Assembly: GCF_032854445.1 (NCBI RefSeq)
Contig: NC_088304.1
Coordinates: 35,201,551 to 35,265,550 of the forward strand
Direction of reading: 5' to 3'
From: Liolophura sinensis
Taxonomy: Eukaryota > Mollusca > Polyplacophora > Chitonida > Chitonidae
Length of the DNA stretch: 64,000 nt
In this document: one piece after another, positions 12,301 to 24,600 of the stretch
How positions within the stretch are numbered: position 1 is the stretch's first letter
How the letters are laid out: each line of letters starts with the position of its first letter
The notes under the pieces: generated by a model
What the model was told of the DNA's origin: nothing
Seen by the model: the letters and a program-made list of their open reading frames with translations, nothing else
Database searches by the model: none
Translations under genes and position numbers: made by a program

Positions 12301-12460
12301 CTGGAAGTCGTGTAAACATCGTCGTTCGATGGTGTTCAATCGTCGGCGTTACATAAATGAAATTTCATCACAACAACAACTCCATGTTAAATTTTGACGT
12401 TAGATTCCAAGGCAATTGTTACCTCGCTCCAAATCCACCAGATCGTCCTCGTCGCGGCAT
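9391..12460 (-). CDS. CHCHD2: CHCHD2/CHCHD10-type twin-CX9C mitochondrial protein
   Basis: Four exons on the minus strand: 12460-12423 (start [12 protein letters not shown]), 10733-10562, 10267-10039 and a tiny last exon 9404-9391 encoding only the end of a glycine codon, MQV and the stop. All junctions are GT/AG and phases agree, giving 150 aa, close to the 151 aa of human CHCHD2. The N-terminus is basic and proline-rich, like a mitochondrial targeting segment. A glycine/alanine-rich hydrophobic stretch ([20 protein letters not shown]) follows, including the family GHTIGH motif. The CHCH domain has Cys112/Cys122 and Cys132/Cys142, each pair exactly nine residues apart ([11 protein letters not shown] and [11 protein letters not shown]). 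Family members sit in the intermembrane space with MICOS and support respiration and cristae structure; CHCHD2 can also act as a nuclear regulator of a cytochrome oxidase gene. A single gene here is probably co-orthologous to vertebrate CHCHD2 and CHCHD10. The last exon is the least certain part. Confidence 0.93.
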
Positions 12461-12589
12461 TTTCACTCCTTCCTATCGAAATATAGCTCCTGAGATTTAC
12501 TTTCCGTCTAATGTAATCGAATGCTCCCGAAAAACTACGTAAAACTTGCGGTTAAATCTGCGACGTCAAGAACATGCACGAGGTCACTA

Positions 12590-12845
12590 TTAGGGACCGT
12601 TCACAAATGTCAATATGGAAAAAGCTGCAACAGTTCCCGAGACATAATGGGAGGAAATTACTTGTTACAATATCATTAGTTTTTATTTATTTATATTTTT
12701 CTACAGCCATTGACACAAACTGACTTCTTCTAACTGTTCAAAATATATACCTGCAAAAAGAGATTGGACACCAGAAAAGAAAACTGTAATTTTAACTAAT
12801 TATTTTTGTGAAACTGTGTTGATGTTTTGTGAGTACGGTCCCTAA
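12590..12845. mobile_element. MITE-like element with ~20 bp terminal inverted repeats
   Basis: The left end TTAGGGACCGTTCACAAA matches the reverse complement of the right end (TTAGGGACCGTACTCACAAA), apart from a 2-base gap. The 256 bp between are AT-rich with no ORF. It sits about 130 bp upstream of the CHCHD2 start codon. A target duplication was not clear, so the superfamily is not assigned. Confidence 0.55.
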
Positions 12846-14539
12846 CGCTAATATCGAAGAACGCAAAAGGGGAGGATAACTCTGAATCCACTCTCTGATT
12901 GGATAGCGGTAACATTTTCAACCAATGAAAATTGAATGTTTTTGCGGCAGCCATACAAGTACAACTTCCGTCTCGAATGTAATCAAATCGGTGCACTTGC
13001 TTTTGAAAACCCACGTCGTTTATTTCGTCTAAATATGCCCTTTTCTTTTCTTTTCTTTTCGAAATGCATGTTTACTGTAGCAAGTCTACATGAAAAGCAA
13101 CTTGGGGTAAATGTAAATGGAACGATTAAAAGAGATACAGACGGTGAGAATACTGTTCAAATAAACATGTTGGTGTTATGCCAAATTTTATGCTTAGCAA
13201 CAGAGCGCAGGGCTAACACACCTTTTGTCTGTTTGCCCCCATTCTAATGCGTGATAAACACGATCTTCTTAATCCAGTTATTGTCTGTGAGGATCGAATA
13301 CCTACAGCATGTTCACGCTTCTCCTCAAGGGGACTCTATATATGTCTCACGAAAGTCCATGATTCATGGGACGAGTTTTTCTTTATTTCTTACCAACTTG
13401 ATTTCTTGGCGTTTGGATACTTTTAGACACTGAACCGTAAGTGTACCCCAGTGAAACGATGAACTTTGATGCGTGTGAGGTGCACGTACTAACATGATGT
13501 TCTCAGCATGAAGTTTTAAATACATATGTCTTCTGCCATCATGCTTATAATGTGTCCCCAATTATATATTAAATTCATTCATCATATACTGTATATAAGG
13601 TATGTGGTTTCATGTAAGCCCACATGTATGCCTAGTCAGTAAAAAGTATTCAAAATTTAGCTGACAATCTTTATCGTATGTATATCATTGTCATACTTTA
13701 TTTTGTGTATGTACCAGTACCATATGCTCAATTTTAACTAAAGGCTTGGACAACATGTTTACATGTTTGTTGCAAGTTTTCTGTTGTTAACACCATGAGG
13801 GTCAGTATGAACAGGTCTATGTGTGTCTGTAACAATATACTCAGCTGATGACAGTGATATACAGCTGTAGTTGTCCTGGCCAGGTTTTGTTCACTGGTTC
13901 AGTACTCTGGCATTTACTCCACACAATACCTCACAGATTCAGGTAGTATACGGTTCATTTTTCTATTCCAAAAGAATAATAATATTTGGATAGCATAGCT
14001 GGGTCTTTCCCTTTGTTAAAAATGAATATACAAGAATGCTGAGTGTTGAGGTCAAGAACTTTGGTTAGAGTGCCATGTTAAATCTGTGGGACCGTCAGTA
14101 TTATTATTAAGTACGTGCAGCCACATAAACTTCATACACTTTGAGCAGTTCTTCATGTTGGGTAGTGTAGGATATGCTGGCTGTGATGGGATATATGGGA
14201 ACACATAGCCTGGATAAGAAACGTGTCACTGGGCTAGCTATTTGAATGTTTAAACAGGAAGTGTATATTGTCTCCAGATCAGGTAGAAGATCACTTGTGT
14301 AGTTGCTACTTTAATAGCTGTATGCAGAGACTTAACCAGGGTACTTCATATACATATAGTCTTTATCAGCAATAACCTTATCAAAGTTTATCTAATGAAG
14401 TGTCGCCACGCTATGGCTGAAATATTGCTGATGTGGCATTATGCAGCAATCATTCATTCTAATGAAGCATGATTTTAGCAGTCAAGCCTCAAAGCTAACA
14501 AGTGGCATTTACCAATGATGTAAATAGTGTGTCCTCACT
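12846..14539. other. Intergenic region between divergent CHCHD2 and LRRC74-like genes
   Basis: Nothing with coding support. It is presumably where promoters or 5' non-coding exons of LRRC74 could lie, but no such exon can be defined from sequence. It contains AT-rich unique sequence and short ORFs with no recognisable homology. Confidence 0.4.
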
Positions 14540-14550
14540 TAACTGTTTTA

Positions 14551-14816
14551 GGGGCCTCCGTGGCTCAGTTGGTTAGCACACTAGCGCAGCGTAATGACCC
14601 AGGAGTCTCTCACCAATGCGGTCGCTTTGAGTTCAAGTCCAGCTCATGCTGGCTTTCCCTCCGGCCATATGTGGGAAGGTCTGTCAGCTACCTGCGGAAG
14701 GTCGTGGGTTTCCCCCGGGTTCTGCCTGGTTTCCACCCACCATAATGCTGGCCGCCGTTGTATAAGTTAAATATTCTTGAGTACGGCGTAAAACACCAAT
14801 CAAAAAAAAAAAAAAA
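14551..14816 (+). mobile_element. Full-length tRNA-derived SINE with 11 bp target-site duplication
   Basis: Complete copy: tRNA-like head GGGGCCTCCGTGGCTCAGTT with the B-box region GAGTTCAAGTCC, a body ending in CTTGAGTACGGCGTAAAAC, and a poly(A) tail. TAACTGTTTTA is repeated at 14540-14550 and 14819-14829. Confidence 0.9.
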
Positions 14817-15294
14817 CATAACTGTTTTATTATATAGAAAGGCCGAAGTGTGTCTGAAAATTGCAGTACAGGAGTTTCGTTATTCAGTGTTGTAACATCA
14901 TTGTGACGTCCCTTTTTGCCGGGACATGATCGCTTTAGGGAAGGGGTGAGGTGACATATATCAGTCCATTTTAACATGTATACCATTATTAACCTTTCCA
15001 AAAGCACATATTCTTGGAATATTTAGTTAGCTTTATGCTTAAGCATTTCAATAAAATGTAGTCATATTTTGTGGGTGATTTTCAGTGTGTGGACTTGCCC
15101 ATGTTAAAATGCCTTTGTTAGCCTTCAGGTGCTGTAAAGCGCAGTCATGACACAATTCAGGACACCATGATGTTGTAACAGCGAATCTCGAAATACCCAT
15201 ATTGAAATCAGTTACAGATACATGTATGTATGTACATGTATATGAATATATATGTAGTTATATTGAAGCAAATCAGAAACCTCTACTCTTACAG

Positions 15295-15558
15295 GGCCCC
15301 CGTCGCTGAGGGGGTTAGCATGCCAGCACGGCGCAATGACGCAGGTGTCTGTCACCAGTGCAGTCCGTGTGAGTTCAAGTCCAGTTCATGCTAGCTTCCT
15401 CTCCATCTGTAAGTGGGAAGGCCTGTCAGCATCCTGCATATGGTGGTGGGTTTCTCCCGGGCTCTGCCCGGTTTCCTCCCGCCATAATGCTGGCCACTGT
15501 CATATAAGTGAAATATTTTTGAGTACGGTGTAAAACACCAATCTAATAAATAAATAAA
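15295..15558 (+). mobile_element. Full-length SINE, diverged
   Basis: Head GGCCCCCGTCGCTGAGGGGG through GTACGGTGTAAAACACCAAT to an AATAAATAAAT tail. It is flanked by TCTACTCTTACA (15282-15293) and TCTAGTCTTACA (15559-15570), which differ by one base. It lies just upstream of the first LRRC74 coding exon. Confidence 0.85.
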
Positions 15559-15649
15559 TCTAGTCTTACAAAGCTGTTTGTTTATAGAAAACTGTTTATC
15601 ATAAGCAGACTACACATTGAAGTGACAGGCAGCCTGAGCTGAAGTGACC

Positions 15650-18600
15650 ATGTCAAACGGAGAGGAGTCCGAGGAGGTTGGATCACCATCGACCAGAACT
15701 TGTGGGCATAGTCGAGAGAAAAAGTCAGACATTAATGGCAATGAGAAGCTGACAGATCTTGGAGAAGTGAAGGAGGAATCTGAAGAGGCTGATGGGTATG
15801 CAGCTGACACAGAGACAGGCGGCAAGGGAATCTACTCCAGACCTGCCACAAGCTCTGGTGCCAAGGAGGAGCAGTCACAGAAAATCCGTCCCCCTAGTCG
15901 ATCGGACAGCACTTTCATGACAAAACCCAAACAGGAAGTGAGCCGTGAAAACTCTCGACTAATATCAAGCCGATCCAGCACAAGTCTGAGGCCTAGTGGC
16001 CAGGCGAGTCGAAACTGTCCACCATCGTCTAACAACAGGAAGGTACGTGTAAGCTGCTGATTTCCCACAAAAACAAATTCATTGCACTTCAAAACAGACA
16101 GAATAATGACACACTCTGTCAGAAAGTTAAACATGAGAAAGGACATCGAGAATTCCATTCCTGACTTTTTAATCACAGAGGAAATTCCAAGAGTGCGCCC
16201 CTCTGCCATAGCTACATGTAAACATACAAATTCACCCAGGAGACAAAAGGATAATATCGCATTTACTGTGTGTCTGTCTAATCTGGCCTTGGTGAAGATT
16301 CATTTACAAAATTTATTGGATCTTTTCCCCAATCCAGATGATTTAGCACATCGGTCCTAGGCTCAAGCCAATCTGTAAATAAAATTTCATTCAAACCTCT
16401 GCAGTAGGCCTACTTATTTCTGTTAAGTTAAGTTGCTGATAGACAGGCAAACAGACGCTGGCAAAAACATGAAGTCCTAGGCAAAGATACATGTATAAAT
16501 AATAAGGTTAACAGACAGTATGTATGCCTGAGGCCATGTACAGACCCGAATACGGTCTTTTCTGTCACAAGTATGTATTTCTATGCTTGGGGTCTTTCAG
16601 TCATGTGACGAGGAGGAGTTATTAAGTGTATGTACATATATCGTTTCTTCTGGTGGGTATGGTGTGTAGCATTTCCATGTAGCCAAATTGCTGCGCACGG
16701 TGAAGTATCATGCCAAAGACACCAGACATGACACCCCATCCACTCACACTATGCTGACACAGGGCCAATCAGTCCTGTTTCTTTTCTCTAAGCCCCCCTT
16801 TGATGTATTTATTTATTTATTTGATTGGTGTTTTATGCCGCACTGAAGAATATTTCACTTATATGACGGTGACCAGCATTATGGAGGGAGGAAACCATGC
16901 AGAGCCTGGAGAAAAGCCACAACCATCTGCAGGTTGCTGAAAGACCTTCCCACGTACGGCCGGAGAGGAAGCCAGCATGAGCTGGACTTGAATTTATAGC
17001 GACAGCATTGGTGAGAGGCTGCTGGGTCATTACGCTGCACTAGCGCACTAACCAACTGAGCCACAGAAGCCCCTCCGTGTAAATTACAGTTCATGTTAGA
17101 CAACAGGACACTCTGTACGGCGTATATGGACATAAATTCTGAATGTCAACAAAGCGTAGCTTTTATTTATGTAACCATGAGGCAGAGTTTTGCGTTAATG
17201 ACCGGGTTGTTTATAGACCATATTTTCACTGCTGTAGGTCAGAAAGACAAGCTCATAGGCACAAGTAAAATGGCAAATGGCCAGATGTGAGCGGTCTTAT
17301 ATACAGCAGACTGATCCGGTGTTGACAGTGTTGAGGAATAACAAGCATTTTAATAGCCATGGTGATCTACATGTAGCACAGCAGGATTATCAGTGTCCCT
17401 GTTCAATACGGCCTCCTATAAAGATACGCCATGATTGTTGTCCCCATGCAAACAAACAAGAAAACATCATACGTGTATAATTGGGGCCTCCATGGCCGAA
17501 GGGGCTAGCACACCAGGCGCATTGACCCAGGAGTCCCTCACCATTGCGGTCGGTGTGAGTTCAAGTCCAACTCAAGCTGGCCTCCTCTCTGGCCTTTCGT
17601 GGGAAGGTCTGCCAGCAACCTGCAGGTGGTCCTGGGTTTTCCCTGGGTTGTGCCAGGTTTTCTCCCACCTAATTCTGGTAATGTAAGTGAAATATTCTTA
17701 AATATGGCGTGAAACAAATAAATAACTAAAAGTGTGCAGTATGTAATGATGGATGACAGTGTCTGTATAAGTAATAAAACATGATGCAAGTATACACATA
17801 ATCATTAACATGGGTTTGATTGGTTTATGGACTTTCTATTGAGACAGGTTTATATCACATCTGTACTGAAAACATTTATGCACTCTCAAAGTGTTTACTT
17901 TGGCATTTTTTATGACACTCCCCTAGTGTGAGTGTGATATATGGTTTTTACACCTAGCTGACGGCACACCTGTAAAAGACCAAGTTTTGTTTGGCTGCTA
18001 TTTCAGTGGTCAGGTTGAAGCAATGACAAATTACATTCCACAGCCTTTAGTAAGCTCAGACAAAGTGGGCTAATGACATTGTAATAGATTACACTTTTCA
18101 GGAAATGAACCATAAAAATCTGGACAGACTAATGTATGTAAATTTTCTCTGAACAACATGGCTTAATTGTTCCCTGTGGATTTAGGAACACTTGTGACAT
18201 CAAAGTGGTTCCTGTTCCTTTATCTAACCATCAACAATGTCACAAAAAGTCTCAGTTCAGAGGCCATCATTGCATTCTAAAAACAAGGCAGTGGACATTT
18301 TCCATATGATTTGACATTGCACAGTGGTAAAGATTTTGGTTAAAAATACTTAAAAAATTTTTTTTCACCATGAAAACTACCCTAATCTTATTTGATAAGC
18401 ATAATACGTTTTAGAACTTTTTTTTGAAAAAATTGAAAGTGTTGTGGTTCTCTTTCACAACAGATTCCCTCAGGATACTCCTTTCCCACCTTCTGACACT
18501 CAACCAGATTTCTGTTAAATATTCCCAGAGAAAACACAAATTACTACATCAGTACTTGTTCATATCTGGGGTTTGCTTGTTTACAGACAGTGAGTCGTGC

Positions 18601-21600
18601 CAATCGTAAGTCTCGACCCCAGAGCTCAGGGTCGCAGACAGACCGCTTCCAGAGCTCTGAGAGTGAGAGTGAGACAGATGGACCACGCACCCGGCTGGAT
18701 GCTGCCTCTGTGTCTGACATTGAGTTTGGCGGCGTGGACATCACGGATGAAAGGGCCTGGGACACAGATCTGGAGGTGGAAGGTAAGAGGAGTGTGCATC
18801 AGGGATAAGAGTTCATTATAGGCAAGACAGTATCAAGCCTTTAACCTCCCAGTAGTTTGCCAATGGGTGCTGTGGGTGGTCGTGAAAAATGAGTTGAGTA
18901 GATGAAGACTAGGTAGGGGAATGCTTGAAGTCTGCTAGTGGTGAGCTAGTATACTAGTCTGCTACATTTGTGCTTGTATTAAGCCAGTGGTCTGCTACAG
19001 ATGTGCTGGTGGTGAGCTAGTGGTCTTTTACATGTGTGCTGTGCTAAGCAAGTTGTCTGCTACATGTGTGCTGGTTGTAAGCTAGTGGACTGCTAAATGT
19101 GTGCTGGTTGTAAGCTTGTGGTCTGTTATATGTGTGCAGGTACTGAGTGAGTGGCTTGCAACATGTGTGCTAGTACTAAGCTAGTGATCTGCTACATGTG
19201 TGCTAGTGCTAAGCTAGTGTTTTGCTGCTTATGTGCTAGTGCTGAGCTAGTGGCTTGCTACATGTGTGCTAGTAAATTGCTAGTAAATTGAGCTAGTGGC
19301 TTGTTACATGTGTGCCAGTATTAAGCTAGTGTCTTGCTCTTCACATTCCCTTCAGCCATAAGTCACGTGTGTGTAGATTTATATGTAGTTGACTAGCTCA
19401 ATAGGGTAGCACTGAATTTCCTCCTTTGCGGTCCCTCTCTGATTTAAGAGGTGCGTTTGTAGGAGAAAGCTGTGGTTAGGTGGGATCTCAGAAAATGGTT
19501 AATGTCAAATTTCGGAGTTAAAGCAGCATAAGCTGATTGAAGACCAGGTTTTAAGACAGATGTTAATTTTGTAAACCTGTTTGGAAGTCCAGGATTAACA
19601 TTATGCATTTTTTAAATCCATTTGGAGGTAATTAAAAAATCCTGACCCTAATTAAATACCACAGATAGCTTTAGGGAACTGTGTTATTTATTCTACCTTT
19701 AAGCTGGTAAACATCGACTTCATTTGATATCTCTGCAACTCGCAAAGCTGACTTCATGTTTTGTTAACTTTCTGTTGTCTTTTTTTTTGTGACTGTCTTG
19801 AGATAACCTACATACTGCATACTTTAATAGGCGAAGTACTCGTAGTTTCACACCTCTAAAACTAACTTTGTAGTCGCCGTCGTGTAACAAGGGAGGTCAT
19901 CCAGAGCAGATCTGTTAACAACAATACTTTTTCTTGAATATTGGTAGTAATCATATGAGTATCAACCTGTCATCTTACAAAAAATAGTGGACCAGTGACA
20001 TCGTACATCAAAAGAAATGTCTTAATCGCCAGACCCCAATCCCCCATCTCAAATATCCACTTATATACTTGATATTAATTTCACTTTGGCAGAGCCACGT
20101 GAAGCTTATGACCACACAGGGAAGGCTTCATACATTGAGGGATGTAAGAGACTTGGGGTGATCCCTGCATCCTACTTCCTCCGCCACATGAATGACCCTC
20201 ACCTTGACATGAAGCACCATGGGCTAGGGGTCATTGGGGTCAAGGCCATTGCTGTCTCCTTAGTGGTAAGTCTAATTTTAGTAGAAGTGAGAGGAGACAG
20301 TCGGTAGTAGAGGGAAATAACCTAGCCTGACTCACTGTACTGCATGGTAACAAGCTGGAAAGCTCATTTTATATTTTTTTTACACATCTAACCTCTTGTT
20401 CAAATAACACCAATATAAGGAACTCCAGTAATAAATGGTGTCTAAGAGTCACCTGTATATTTTATAAAGTGTTATTTGGTGTCCAAATATTTTTCATTTC
20501 TGGAGAATTTAATGAGAATATTAATGATTTGAATTTATGACATACCCAGAAAAGGATCATTCTGGAACTGCTCATTGGGTTAGCAAGGAAATTTAATCCT
20601 GAAAACAGTAATGTGACAAAATAAAGTAACAGTCAGAGTAAATAACTGGGTACGCCCATGATTTAGGCATTTTTGTGCCTGGGAACCCAGTGTACTGTAC
20701 TTGATATATATATAGTACCTTGTAAGTCATACATTCCTGGTTGTGGTCTTTGCATTACGTTCTATGTTTAAATTCTGATGTGAACTTCAGTCTGCATGAT
20801 ATGATATCTCTGTCCTCATTGCGGCTGCATGTTCATTGTCAAGTCATCAGCTATTGCTTGTCTCCAGTCCAACCCTCACGTAACACATCTGAACCTGAGA
20901 GACAACTGGCTTGGGACAGAAGGGGGCGTGGCCATCTGTGAGATGCTCAGAGAAAACTGTTTTATCGTGGATTTGGTAAGACTGGCATTTTCTTATACCG
21001 TGTGTACATATATACAAATAGTGATGACTCAGTGGCTTGTTAGATTGCAAAAAGTTTTTGCGGGGTTTGAGGTTTTGGAATGTAATGTGATTTAGAGATA
21101 ACGTCAGAAACGAGATTGGAGGTTTTGGAATGTGATTTAGAGATAATATCAAAAAAGAGATTGGAGGTTTTGGAATGTGATTCAGAGGTAATGTCAAAAA
21201 TGAGATTGGAGGTTTTGGGGTGTGATTTAGAGATAATGTCAAAAAAGAGATTGGAGGTTTTGGAATGTGATTTAGAGATAATGTCAAAAACGAGCTTGGA
21301 GGTTTTGGAATGTGATTTAAAGATAATGTCAAAGACGAGCTGGAGGTTTTGGAATGTGATTCAGAGATAATGTCAAAAATGAGGTTGGAGGTTTTGGAAT
21401 GTGATTCAGAGGTAATGTCAGAAACGAGATTGAAGGTTTTGGAATGTGATTTAGAGGTAATGTCAAAAATGAGATTGGAGGTGTAATATTCAAGTTGTAT
21501 AATTATGACTAATAATACATTAATTTTGTTTTTTAATGGCAATTGTAGCAAAGCCTTCAATTAGCTTATAGGACAGCTTACAAGACAGCTTTTTTTAGCC

Positions 21601-24600
21601 TGTTACTTGTTCTTCATGAAAAACGTGAAACCATATTTTCAGTGCAATATGTGACTTTATCTATACAAACTTGTTTTAAGTTTTTGTCATGTAATTTCAA
21701 CACAACTGAACACTTTTTATAAATAACTAAGACCTACTTGTAGTTCATGTGTTTAGAATATCCTGTTGTAAACAGATACATGGGAAATTATCTCTTCCAA
21801 AGATTTGTTTCTTTGTTTTTCATGCAGGATTTGTCTGACAACAAGCTGGGTATGGAGTTTGCTACTGTCATCACAGACGTCATTCTGAGCAGTGGTAACC
21901 TGACACACCTCACACTGTCAGGTATGTTAACATTGTGTGTCTGACAACAAGCTGGGTGTGGAGTTTGTTACTGTCATCACAGACGTCATTCTGAGCAGTG
22001 GTAACCTGACACACCTCACACTGTCAGGTATGTTAACATTGTGTGTCTGACAACAAGCTTGGTTTGTGAGTGAGGATTTGCTTGACCAAATGCTGGCTTT
22101 GTGAGTGAGGATTTGTCTGACAACAAGCCAGGTTTGTGAGTGAGGATTTGTCTGACAACAAGCTGGGTGTGGAGTTTGTTACTGTCATCACAGACGTCAT
22201 TCTGAGCAGTGGTAACCTGACACACCTCACACTGTCAGGTATGTTAACATTGTGTGTCTGACAACAAGCTAGGTTTGTGAGTGAGGATTTGCTTGACCAA
22301 ATGCTGGCTTTGTGAGTGAGGATTTGTCTGACAACAAGCTGGATGTGGAGTTTGTTACTGTCTTCACAGACGTCATTCTGAGCAGTGGTAACCTGACACA
22401 CCTCACACTGTCAGGTATGTTAACATTGTGTGTCTGACCAGCTAGGTTTGTGAGTGAGGATTTGTCTGACAACAAGCTGGATGTGGAGTTTGTTACTGTC
22501 ATCACAGACGTCATTCTGAGCAGTGGTAACCTGACACACCTCACACTGTCAGGTATGTTTACATTGTGTGTCTGACAACAAGCTAGGTGTGTGAGTGAGG
22601 ATTTGCTTGACCAAATGCTGGCTTTGTGAGTGAGGATTTGTCTGACAACAAGCTGGGTGTGGAGTTTGCTACTATCATCACAGACGTCATTCTGAGCAGT
22701 GGTAACCTGACACACCTCACACTGTCAGGTATGTTAACATTGTGTGTCTGACAACAAGCTTGGTTTGTGAGTGAGGATTTGCTTGACCAAATGCTGGCTT
22801 TGTGAGTGAGGATTTGTCTGACAACAAGCCAGGTTTGTGAGTGAGGATTTGTCTGACAGCAAGCCAGGTTTGTGAGTCAGGATTTGTCTGACAATAACCC
22901 AGGTTTATGAGTCAGGATTTGTCTGACAACAAGTTAGGTTTGTGAATCAGGATTTGTCTGACAACAAGTCAGGTTTGTGAGTTAGTATTTGTCTGAGAAC
23001 AAGCCAGGTTTGTGAGTCAGGATTTGTCTCACAACAAGCAAAGTTTGTGAGTCAGGATTTGTCTGACAACAAGCAGGGTTTGTGAGTCAGGATTTATTCG
23101 ACAACAAGCCAGGTTTGTGAGTCAGGATTTGTGTGACAACAAGCTAGGTTTGTGAGTTAGGATTTGTCTGACAACAAGCAAAGTTTGTGAGTCAGGATTT
23201 GTCTGACAACAAGCAAGGCTTGTGAGTCAGGATTTGTTTGACAACAAGACTGGATTGTGAGTCAGGATTTGTCTGACAAGAAGCAAGGTTTGTGAGTCAG
23301 AATTTGTCTGACAGCAAGCCAGGTTTATGAGTCAGGATTTGTCTGACAACAAGCTAGGTTTGTGAGTCAGGATTTGTCTGACAAACAAGTAAGTGTTGTG
23401 AGTCAGGATTTGTGTGACAAGAAGCAAAGTTTGTGAGTCAGGATTTATCTGACAAGAAGCAAGGTTTGTGAGTCAGGATTTGTCTGACAGCAAGTCAGGT
23501 TTGTGAGTCAGGATTTGTCTGACAACAGGCCAGGTTTGTGAGTTAGTATTTGTCTGAGAACAAGCCAGGTTTGTGAGTCAGGAATTGTGTGACAAGAAGC
23601 AAAGTTTGTGAGTCAGGATTTGTCTGATAACAAGCTAGGTTTGTGAGTCACGATTTGTTTGACAACAAGTGAAGGTTTTGAATTTTATTTAAATCATTTT
23701 CTGTTTTGTTCTCCTTCTTTCAGGAAACAATTTTGATGACAGTGCTGGGCAGCATTTTGCAGAAGCAATTATGGTAAGTCTAATGTAACTATACTATATA
23801 GTTACATTAGATATACTATATACTATATAACTGGGTGATCATATGAACGTGAACAAGTTTGTTCTATCTTTATTATGAATTCACAAAGTACTGTATATGA
23901 AGCTTGTCAGGAATGTGTGTAATCAAGTTGAGAACCCTGGGTACATGCAAAAAAATACACTATGGGAGAATCTGAATCTGTTATCAGGAACTCGGTGTCT
24001 TATTTTCCTCTGGGGACACTCAGTGTACATAATCAATTGACCAATGATGTTGCTTGCTTGAACCCAGCTATCACTCATTCACATGTGCCTTTAAGTCAGG
24101 AAATTTGTCACATTCATGGTGAAGATCAGTGGTTTCTTTGAACCATGTTTCGGTTCCTCTAACCATAATCCTTTCCATCATCTCATAAGTGAAAACAAGT
24201 TTTAAAGTTCATTCCATCGAAATACAGTTTTAAACCATAATCTAATAAAATGAAATAAGAAAAATGTCAATTTCAGAACACGCGCCATCTTGAGTACCTA
24301 AATTTGAGTCACAACCGGCTGGGAGAAGAGGCTGGAGTTGCCCTGGGTCCAGCCATCTCAGAGAACAGCAGTATTAAACACCTAGACCTCAGCTGGAACA
24401 GTCTGCGTCGTAAGGGGGCCGTCTGTGTGGCCATGGGGCTGAAGGTGGGTTACTGTGTGTGTGAGAGAGAGAACAGCAGTATTAAACACCTAGACCTCAG
24501 CTAGAACAGTCTCTGTGGTAACGAGGCTGTCTGTGTGGCCATCGGGCTGAAGGTGGGTTACTGTGTGTGAGAGAGAGAGAACAGCATTGTTAAACACCTA

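Noticed and set aside
12936-13247. 103 aa ORF between CHCHD2 and LRRC74
   Set aside because: No homology recognised and no splice structure; could contain a 5' non-coding exon but nothing supports it.
14551-14625. Possible tRNA gene
   Set aside because: The tRNA-like head is part of a SINE with poly(A) tail and target duplication; no complete cloverleaf seen.
15832-16209. 125 aa minus-strand ORF
   Set aside because: Antisense shadow of the first LRRC74 coding exon.
20847-21560. 237 aa minus-strand ORF with 15-residue repeats
   Set aside because: It is the shadow of the intronic 45 bp array; the period divisible by three keeps it open. No known domain; it overlaps an LRRC74 exon on the other strand.
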